DNA of 47,191 nt from positions 1 through 47,191 of the forward strand of contig JAUHXR010000027.1 in assembly GCA_030426845.1 (NCBI GenBank), given 5' to 3'. This DNA comes from Polyangia bacterium (GTDB lineage: Bacteria > Myxococcota_A > Polyangia > Polyangiales > Sandaracinaceae). Position numbers and translations under genes: made by a program. Numbering within the stretch: position 1 is the stretch's first letter; each line of letters starts with the position of its first letter. The notes beneath the pieces are model-generated. The model searched no databases, was not told the DNA's origin, and was given only the letters and a program-made list of their open reading frames with translations. Below are positions 42,089-47,191 of this stretch, in pieces.

Positions 42089-42976
42089 TCAGCTCTTGGC
42101 GAGCTTCGCGCGGAGCTTCTTCATCTCCTCGCGCTCGTCGTCCGAGACCTCGGGGTAGCGAGGCCCGATGTTCTCGAGGGTCTGACGGACGATCTCGGCG
42201 ACGGTCCGCCGCATGAACGGCTTGTCGTCGGCCGGGATCGCGTACCAGGGCGCCCAGGGGCGGCTCGTCTCGTTCAGCGCGGCCTGGTAGGCGTCCATGT
42301 AGTCGCCCCAGCGCTTGCGCTCGGCGATGTCGCCGGCGTTGAACTTCCAGTTCGAGTCGGGCTCGTCGATGCGGTCGAGGAGCCGGTCGCGCTGCTCGTC
42401 CTTGCTGACGTTGAGCCAGAACTTCACGATCACCGTCCCGTTGCGGGCGAGGTGGCGCTCGAAGTCGCGGATCGACTCGTAGCGCTCGGTGAAGCGCGTC
42501 TCGAGGTCGATGTCGCGGGGCAGGCGCTGGCCGGCGAGGTACTCGGGGTGGACGCGCACCACGAGCACCTCCTCGTAGTGCGAGCGGTTGAAGATCCCGA
42601 TGCGGCCGCGCTCCGGGAGGTCCTGCACGATCCGCCAGAGGAAGTCGTGATCGAGCTCCTCGGCGCTCGGCGCCTTGAAGCTCGAGACCTGGCAGCCGGC
42701 GGGGTTGATGCCGCTCATCACCGCGCGGATCGTCCCGTCCTTGCCGGCCGCGTCCATCGCCTGGAAGACGAGCAACAGGGCGTGCGAGTCGAAGGCGTAC
42801 ATCGCGCGCTGGAGCTCGCGCGTGCGCTCGACCGTCTCTTCGAGCGCCTTCCGGTGCCTCTTCTTCTTGCCGCGCTGGTCCTCGGGCGGCGCGGTCGGGG
42901 CGTCCTCGACGCGGAAGCTCCCGTCGAAGGGGACGAGGTAAGGGCTCTGGGCGGGCTCGAGGGTGCGGGCGGTCAT
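42089..42976 (-). CDS. Polyphosphate kinase 2 (PPK2) family protein
   Basis: PPK2 enzymes transfer phosphate between polyphosphate and nucleotides. The 295-residue product has the Walker A FQAMDAAGKDGTIRAVMSG, the GIFNRSHYEEVLVVRVHPE segment that carries the lid and the general acid region, and NVSKDEQRDRLLDRI later on. Single-domain length and the FNRSHYEEVL form suit the short, AMP/ADP-phosphorylating subgroup; the exact class is uncertain. TAGGGT lies 7 bases before the ATG at 42976, within the 17-bp gap to the upstream same-strand gene. Converges on purT with a 25-bp gap. Confidence 0.93.
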   Translation of the reverse strand: MTARTLEPAQSPYLVPFDGSFRVEDAPTAPPEDQRGKKKRHRKALEETVERTRELQRAMYAFDSHALLLVFQAMDAAGKDGTIRAVMSGINPAGCQVSSFKAPSAEELDHDFLWRIVQDLPERGRIGIFNRSHYEEVLVVRVHPEYLAGQRLPRDIDLETRFTERYESIRDFERHLARNGTVIVKFWLNVSKDEQRDRLLDRIDEPDSNWKFNAGDIAERKRWGDYMDAYQAALNETSRPWAPWYAIPADDKPFMRRTVAEIVRQTLENIGPRYPEVSDDEREEMKKLRAKLAKS

Positions 42977-42983
42977 GGCCGCG

Positions 42984-42989
42984 ACCCTA
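42984..42989 (-). promoter_or_regulatory. -10 box (TAGGGT) for ppk2
   Basis: TAGGGT lies 7 bases before the ATG at 42976 and just after the kynureninase-like stop codon. Confidence 0.5.
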
Positions 42990-42993
42990 CACC

Positions 42994-44139
42994 TTAAGCG
43001 CGCGGGACGAGCTCCCCGAAGTGGGCGAGGGCGCGATCGATCTCATCGTCGGTCACGTAGGGAGCCGGCCCGAAGCGCAGGCGGTCGCCGCGCGCGTCGA
43101 CGAAGACGCCGCGCTCACGCAGACCAGCCACGACGTCCGCCGCTGCCGCCACCCGCACCGTCACGAACCCGCCCCGGCGCGCGTCCTCGCGCGGGGTGAG
43201 CACGTCGTAGCCCTCGAGGTGGCCGAGGATCCGGGCGGTCTGACGGAGCGAGATCGCCCGCAGCGCCTTCACGTCGAGGCCGAGCTCGTCGAAGAGCGCG
43301 ATCACCGCGCGGGCGCGGTAGTGGCTCAGCGGGTCGTAGGTGCTCCCCGCGAATCGCTCGGCGCCGCGTTCTCCGTAGCCGATCGGTCCGTCCTGCGCGC
43401 CCGCGAGGTTGGCGAAGTCCGCGAACCAGCCGGTGTAGATCGGGCGCCGCTCCCGGTCGGGCGGCACGCGGAGGAAGCAGACGCCCTCGCCCCACTGGGC
43501 GTACTTGTAGCCGCCGGCCGTCGCGAAGACGGGGGCCTCGAACGCGCGCAGGTCGAAGGGGACGACGTTGAACGCGTGGTAGGCGTCGAGCAGGACCTCG
43601 GCTCCGCGCGCGTGGGCCGCGGCCGCGGCGCGCGGGAGTCCGTCGACCACCGACGCGGTCTCGAACAGGACGGTCGAGCACATCAGCGCGGCGGTGCGTT
43701 CGTCCACCGCCTTGACGAGCCGCTCGGCGAGGGTGTCGAGCGGCTCCGGGTCGACCCACACCACCTCGAGCCCCTCCTCGGCGAGCCGGCGGAGCTGGCG
43801 ACGCATCGAGTGGAACTCGCCCTTGGTGGTCACGACCCGAGGCCTCGCCCGCAGATCGAGCGCGCTGAGGAACCGCGTGACCAGCTCGTGGGTGCTCTGG
43901 CCCAGGGCGATCTCCGAGGGGTCGGCGCCCCATTGCCGGGCCACCGCGCCGCGCACCGCGTCCGCTGCCTCCGCCGCGAGGCCCCACTTGTCGTCGACGT
44001 GGGCCGCGGCGTCGTCCCAGCCGCGCAGCACCGCGTCGCGCGCGACGTCGGGCCAGGCCTGGTGGCTGTGCCCGGTGAGGAGGATCCGCTCGCCGGTCAC
44101 GAACCGCGAGTAGTGGGGCCGCAGCGCTTCGGGGGTCAC
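42994..44139 (-). CDS. Kynureninase-like PLP enzyme (class V aminotransferase fold)
   Basis: PLP-dependent protein of 381 residues. The start ALRPHYSRFVTGERILLTGHS and GQSTHELVTRFLSAL, the DAYHAFNVVPFDLR loop with the PLP Asp, and the Schiff-base lysine in GGYKYAQWGEG all fit the class V fold; the order is nearest to kynureninase, which cuts kynurenine to anthranilate and alanine. It is shorter than typical kynureninases and no tryptophan-degradation genes are next to it, so the substrate is a guess. The GTG at 44139 is set by a TACAGT box 6 bases upstream. Confidence 0.75.
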   Translation of the reverse strand: MTPEALRPHYSRFVTGERILLTGHSHQAWPDVARDAVLRGWDDAAAHVDDKWGLAAEAADAVRGAVARQWGADPSEIALGQSTHELVTRFLSALDLRARPRVVTTKGEFHSMRRQLRRLAEEGLEVVWVDPEPLDTLAERLVKAVDERTAALMCSTVLFETASVVDGLPRAAAAAHARGAEVLLDAYHAFNVVPFDLRAFEAPVFATAGGYKYAQWGEGVCFLRVPPDRERRPIYTGWFADFANLAGAQDGPIGYGERGAERFAGSTYDPLSHYRARAVIALFDELGLDVKALRAISLRQTARILGHLEGYDVLTPREDARRGGFVTVRVAAAADVVAGLRERGVFVDARGDRLRFGPAPYVTDDEIDRALAHFGELVPRA

Positions 44140-44145
44140 GCCGGC

Positions 44146-44151
44146 ACTGTA
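44146..44151 (-). promoter_or_regulatory. -10 box (TACAGT) for the kynureninase-like gene
   Basis: TACAGT lies 6 bases before the GTG at 44139. It sits just downstream of the terminator that ends the previous same-strand gene. Confidence 0.5.
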
Positions 44152-44162
44152 GCCCCCCCCGG

Positions 44163-44200
44163 AGAAACGAAAACCCCCGGCCAGGTTCCCGGCCGGGGGT
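44163..44200 (-). terminator. Strong intrinsic terminator after the 44223-45332 lipoprotein
   Basis: A perfect 10-bp GC-rich stem (ACCCCCGGCC at 44173-44182, GGCCGGGGGT at 44191-44200) with an 8-base loop. Read on the minus strand it is followed by TTTTCGTTTC. It lies 22 bp after the stop of the lipoprotein gene and separates it from the kynureninase-like promoter. It is the clearest terminator in the window. Confidence 0.9.
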
Positions 44201-44222
44201 CGTCGGTGAGAGCGCGCTCGGT

Positions 44223-45332
44223 TCAGCGGCAGACGCCGTCGACGCAGCTCTGGCCCGCGGTGCAGTCGCTCTGCTCGTCGCAGTCGCTCGTCGCCTCGTT
44301 GGTGGTCGCGCAGACCATGTCGAGGCAGAAGGTGAGGCTGACGTCGAACGCCGGGCACTCGGGGTGGTCGGTGCAGGGCGAGCGGCACGCGCCGTTGCGG
44401 CAGACCGAGCCGGGCATGCAGTCCGAGTCCATCGTGCAGAACGGGTTGGGGCGGTCGTCCACCCGGCAGCGGCCGAAGTAGCAGTAGTTGCCCATGCCGC
44501 ACTCCGCGTCGCCGGTGCAGCCCTCGTAGCAGGCGCCGTCCACGCAGACCTGGCCCGTCATGCAGTCCGCGTTGCTGCCGCAGCCGGTCGGCGGCGGGGT
44601 CTCGACGCAGAAGCCCGCGTCACACATCTGCCCGGTGGGGCAGGGGCTCTCCATGCTGCACCCTACCGTGCACCGCTCGTTGACACACACGCGGCCGGGG
44701 CCGCACTCGGTGCTGAACTGGCAGGTGTTCTCCTCGGCGCGGCACTCGCCGTCGAGGCAGACCTCGCCCGCGTCGCAGTCGGCGTCAGCCGCGCAGCCGC
44801 CGGGCTCCTCCGAGGGCGTGCAGGTGCCGTCGATGCAGACGAAGCCGGTCTCGCACTCGTCGTTGCTCGCGCAGGCCGGGGCCGGCCCGCAGGCGCCGTC
44901 GGTGCAGACCTCGCCCGCCTCGCAGTCTGCGTGGCCGGTGCACTCGGCCGGGCCGCAGAGGCCGTCGATGCACACGAGGTCGTCGGGGCAGTCCGCGGTC
45001 GTCGTGCAGGTGCCCGGGTTCGGGTTCGGGTTCTCCGTCGGGTGGACGCACAGGCCCTCGCGGCAGATCGTGCCCCGGGCGCAGTCCGCGTCGGACGCGC
45101 ACCCGGTGGCGACGCAGCCGAGGTCCGTGCAGATCTCGCCGTCGGCGCACTCGAAGTCACCGCGACACGTCGGGCGCGTCGGCGGAGGCTCCTCGCGGCA
45201 GCCGACGCCGTCGCACGTGTAGCAGCCGGTGTCGTCGCAGTAGTAGTCCTCGTTCGCGCACCCACTGAGGGCGACGAGGCCGAGGGCGGTGGCCACGAGG
45301 GGGAAGAGAATCTGCAAGCGTCGATCGCTCAC
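44223..45332 (-). CDS. Cysteine-rich-repeat lipoprotein
   Basis: Predicted surface lipoprotein of 369 residues. The signal ends LVALSGC (Cys25). The mature part is a nearly continuous row of about a dozen modules of the form CxxDxDCxxGxxCxxGxC (for example CASDADCARGTICREGLC and CNEDAEC-type variants), each likely closed by two or three disulphides, with proline/asparagine-rich gaps. There is no other domain. The GTG at 45332 is supported by the signal and by GGGAG and AAGG upstream. It is followed by a strong terminator. Surface display or matrix building is likely, but unproven. Confidence 0.82.
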   Translation of the reverse strand: MSDRRLQILFPLVATALGLVALSGCANEDYYCDDTGCYTCDGVGCREEPPPTRPTCRGDFECADGEICTDLGCVATGCASDADCARGTICREGLCVHPTENPNPNPGTCTTTADCPDDLVCIDGLCGPAECTGHADCEAGEVCTDGACGPAPACASNDECETGFVCIDGTCTPSEEPGGCAADADCDAGEVCLDGECRAEENTCQFSTECGPGRVCVNERCTVGCSMESPCPTGQMCDAGFCVETPPPTGCGSNADCMTGQVCVDGACYEGCTGDAECGMGNYCYFGRCRVDDRPNPFCTMDSDCMPGSVCRNGACRSPCTDHPECPAFDVSLTFCLDMVCATTNEATSDCDEQSDCTAGQSCVDGVCR

Positions 45333-45517
45333 GGGGCACCTTTCTCCCGCTCCCAATGCTCCGGAGCGAGTCGAATCCGCCTTAGCTCTACCAGGATTCG
45401 TGCCAGGCGTAGAGTCGATGCGGATCGAGTCCGATTCCCCGGGGACCGTCAACCGAGGTTCACGCCTGTTGGCGCGATGCCCGTGAACGGCCTGGCACAG
45501 AGGTGCTCGGGGGCTGC

Positions 45518-45523
45518 TAGTCT
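45518..45523 (+). promoter_or_regulatory. -10 box (TGC-TAGTCT) for the 210-residue lipoprotein
   Basis: TAGTCT with TGC before it, 8 bases before the ATG at 45532. The 199-bp divergent gap upstream also has a 7-bp inverted repeat (CGAATCC 45372-45378, GGATTCG 45394-45400). Confidence 0.5.
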
Positions 45524-45531
45524 GCGCGCCG

Positions 45532-46164
45532 ATGTCGGGGCGCGCGAGGTGGGTGGGGATCGGCCTTTTGGCGGTCGGCTGCGCGTCGGGCCCGCCGGTC
45601 GAGGGGCCCTCGCGGGTGATCCTGGCCTACGGCGAGGCGCTCCGCGAGGCCGACGCGGCGCGGGCCTGGGAGCTGCTCGACGAGGACGCGCGCCGGGGTC
45701 GGTCGGCCGAGGAGCACGCGGCGTTGATGGCGGCCAACCGCGAGGAGCTGGCGGGCCAGGGCGAGGCGCTCGCGCGCGCGGCGCGGGCGGGCGTGCCGGC
45801 GCGGGCCCGGGTCCCGCTCGCGAGCGGGGAGACGATCGTGCTGGTCCTCGAGGAGGGTCGCTGGCGGATCGACGGCGGGGTGCTCGACGCGGCCGGGCTC
45901 CGCTCGCCGCTCGACGCGGTGGCCGCGTTCCGTCGCGCCCTGATGCGCCGCGACCTCCCCGGGGTCGAGCGAGTGCTGAGCCGTCAGACCCGCGCGGAGT
46001 GGGAGGAGGAGATCCGCCAGGTCCTCGAGTCGACCGCCGACGCCGACGACCTCGAGGTGGAGGTGCAGGGCAACCACGCCCGCGTGCGCACCACCCGCGG
46101 CGGCTCGATCGAGCTCGTGCGCGAGTCCGGCGAGTGGCGGGTGGTCGACGTCGTCGGCCCCTGA
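45532..46164 (+). CDS. Small lipoprotein, possible tandem NTF2-like domains
   Basis: Predicted lipoprotein of 210 residues (signal ending LLAVGC, Cys17). The mature protein seems to contain two similar alpha/beta units: PSRVILAYGEALREADAARAWELL opens the first, and PLDAVAAFRRALMRRDLPGVERVL the second (about residue 125), each followed by beta strands (VLVLEEGRWRIDG; SIELVRESGEWRVVDVVG). The helix-then-curved-sheet pattern resembles SnoaL/NTF2-like lipoproteins. No ligand is suggested. The next gene on the same strand starts 27 bp later but has its own -10 box. Confidence 0.72.
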   Translation: MSGRARWVGIGLLAVGCASGPPVEGPSRVILAYGEALREADAARAWELLDEDARRGRSAEEHAALMAANREELAGQGEALARAARAGVPARARVPLASGETIVLVLEEGRWRIDGGVLDAAGLRSPLDAVAAFRRALMRRDLPGVERVLSRQTRAEWEEEIRQVLESTADADDLEVEVQGNHARVRTTRGGSIELVRESGEWRVVDVVGP

Positions 46165-46178
46165 TCGGCGTCGGCTGC

Positions 46179-46184
46179 TACGCT
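46179..46184 (+). promoter_or_regulatory. -10 box (TGC-TACGCT) for the 46192 lipoprotein
   Basis: TACGCT with TGC before it, 7 bases before the ATG at 46192; it is the same core as at 36586-36591. Confidence 0.5.
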
Positions 46185-46191
46185 GGCGCCC

Positions 46192-47034
46192 ATGTGGCGC
46201 ACAACTCACCTCGTCGCGGCCTCCCTCGTCACCGCGGGCTGCTCGTTGATCGTCCCGGGTCCCGACGACTTCACGTACGACGGCGTGGACGGCGGGATGG
46301 ACGCGGGTCCGAGCGACGCGGGCGCCGATGCCGGCGCGCCCGACGCAGGCCCGGATTCGGGCTCGCGCGACGCGGGCGCGACCGACGCGGGCACGACCGA
46401 CGCGGGGCCTGGCGGCTGCGCGCGCGACGAGGACTGCACGGGCGACCCGGCCGGCGACTACTGCGACGAGCCGAGCCGGACGTGTGTGGCGTGCACGGTG
46501 GATCGGGAGGAGGACGCCTGCGGCTCGAGCGCGACGTGCGATCCCGTCGCCTTCACGTGTACGGGGGGACCGAGGTACTTCACCGAGATCTGCGAGGAGT
46601 GTGTCGCGAGCTCGCAGTGTGCGCTGCTCCTGGGCGACTTCCCGGCTCCCGACAATCCTCAGGGTAGGTGTGTCGAGACCTTCTTCGGAGCCACCAGCAT
46701 CGGCTTCCACTGCGTTGCCAGCCTGAGCGATCTGCGGACCGCCACGGGGGACCCCCTCTACGGGTGTCCGAGCGGCCTCTCCCAGACCTCCGTCACGGAC
46801 GACCGTGAAGGTCGGCGCGACACCTACTGTGTGCCGTCGGCCCTCACGACCTGCCCCGGGCTCATCTTCGGCGATCGTCGCCGCACCTGCCCACGCGGCA
46901 CCGACGCCGAGTGTGGTGTGCCGGGACTGGACGACGCGCGATGTGTGTCGAACATCTGCCAGAGCCGGTGTGACTTCGGTCGGGACTGTTTCAGCAACAT
47001 CTGCTCGCTTGGACTCTGCGCGAGCGGCTCGTGA
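46192..47034 (+). CDS. Lipoprotein with long DAG spacer and Cys-rich C-terminal part
   Basis: Predicted lipoprotein of 280 residues (signal ending LVTAGC, Cys17). Residues about 28-78 are the longest DAG-type spacer in the window, nine near-repeats such as DAGAPDAG and DAGTTDAG. About 80-280 are cysteine-rich (roughly 20 Cys) with modules CARDEDCTGDP, CDEPSRTCVAC and later CDFGRDCFSNIC. From about 46600 onward the codons use more A/T in third position (for example TGT, CCT, AAT) than neighbouring genes, so this half may have a different history. No function is suggested beyond surface display. Confidence 0.8.
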   Translation: MWRTTHLVAASLVTAGCSLIVPGPDDFTYDGVDGGMDAGPSDAGADAGAPDAGPDSGSRDAGATDAGTTDAGPGGCARDEDCTGDPAGDYCDEPSRTCVACTVDREEDACGSSATCDPVAFTCTGGPRYFTEICEECVASSQCALLLGDFPAPDNPQGRCVETFFGATSIGFHCVASLSDLRTATGDPLYGCPSGLSQTSVTDDREGRRDTYCVPSALTTCPGLIFGDRRRTCPRGTDAECGVPGLDDARCVSNICQSRCDFGRDCFSNICSLGLCASGS

Positions 47035-47191
47035 CGCTCGCGGAGACCCCACGGAATCGGCGGTTCAAGCTTCGCTCAGCGCCGATCCTCGACTAGGACA
47101 CCTCGGTCATAAGTCCCACCGCGATCGCGCGCCAGTGATTCCGAGGACTTACGTCCCGAGTTAACAAGAATATCGCCCTACACGTAGGATC
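47035..47191. other. Right-end non-coding tail
   Basis: About 157 bp after the last gene, more AT-rich than the rest, with no gene visible. A short inverted repeat (CCTAC-AC-GTAGG) lies near the end. It may be the start of another intergenic region. Confidence 0.5.

Noticed and set aside
45367-45400. GTCGAATCC and a matching GGATTCG resembling part of a tRNA
   Set aside because: No acceptor, D or anticodon arms can be built around it; it is only a 7-bp inverted repeat in a promoter region.
45493-45507. TGGCAC...TGCT resembling a sigma-54 promoter before the 45532 gene
   Set aside because: The GG-to-GC distance is nine bases instead of the required ten, and a good TAGTCT -10 box lies just downstream.

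Overview
The window is very GC-rich, single-copy chromosomal DNA packed with genes on both strands. I see no rRNA, tRNA, CRISPR array, insertion sequence or phage gene. The gene set points to a myxobacterium (Myxococcota, probably near Sandaracinaceae/Polyangiales; inferred from gene style, not from a marker gene). The signs are about a dozen lipoproteins, many with Asp-Ala-Gly spacers and cysteine-rich repeats, a Ser/Thr kinase fused to a receiver domain, a MYXO-CTERM-like protein tail, a large multiheme cytochrome and a sigma-54-type promoter.

Layout from left to right. 1-8.5 kb: a partial short-chain dehydrogenase, tolB, a CPBP membrane protease, two uncharacterised proteins (a C2-like lipoprotein and a helical-repeat protein), a lipoprotein with an EGF-like part and a glycosidase-like barrel, and a DUF2071 pair. 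8.5-13.3 kb: two overlapping genes for large lipoproteins whose C-terminal halves resemble BPI/LBP (TULIP) lipid-binding domains. 13.3-17.5 kb: a CBS protein, a Cys-rich lipoprotein, an uncharacterised 523-residue protein and dps. 17.5-21.2 kb: cysD-cysN and a divergent Tat-exported, molybdopterin (sulfite-oxidase fold) lipoprotein. 21.2-26.1 kb: ruvA-ruvB, a Cys-rich lipoprotein, a diiron Metal_hydrol protein divergent from its likely TetR regulator, and a small lipoprotein. 26.1-31.8 kb: a tight five-gene minus-strand operon (Rieske-glutamate-synthase fusion, HExxH peptide-hydroxylase-like protein, SDR, 85-residue protein, ABC1/AarF kinase), preceded by a DUF3634 gene. 31.9-35.8 kb: a nine-heme cytochrome divergent from a matrixin-type protease, with a repeat-bearing intergenic region between them. 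35.8-39.1 kb: Hpt-receiver protein, Ser/Thr kinase-receiver fusion, ruvC and yebC. 39.2-44.1 kb: amidase-purT, PPK2 and a kynureninase-like enzyme. 44.2-47 kb: three lipoproteins.

Two expression modes are visible. At least 18 genes that open a transcription unit have a TANNNT -10 box only 5-9 bases before the start codon and no Shine-Dalgarno sequence, which predicts leaderless mRNAs. Several genes inside operons instead carry GGAGG-like ribosome binding sites. The most interesting loci are the BPI/TULIP-like lipoprotein pair, the HExxH/Rieske-GltS/ABC1 operon, the leaderless promoter signature, and the paired palindromic repeats in front of the matrixin gene.
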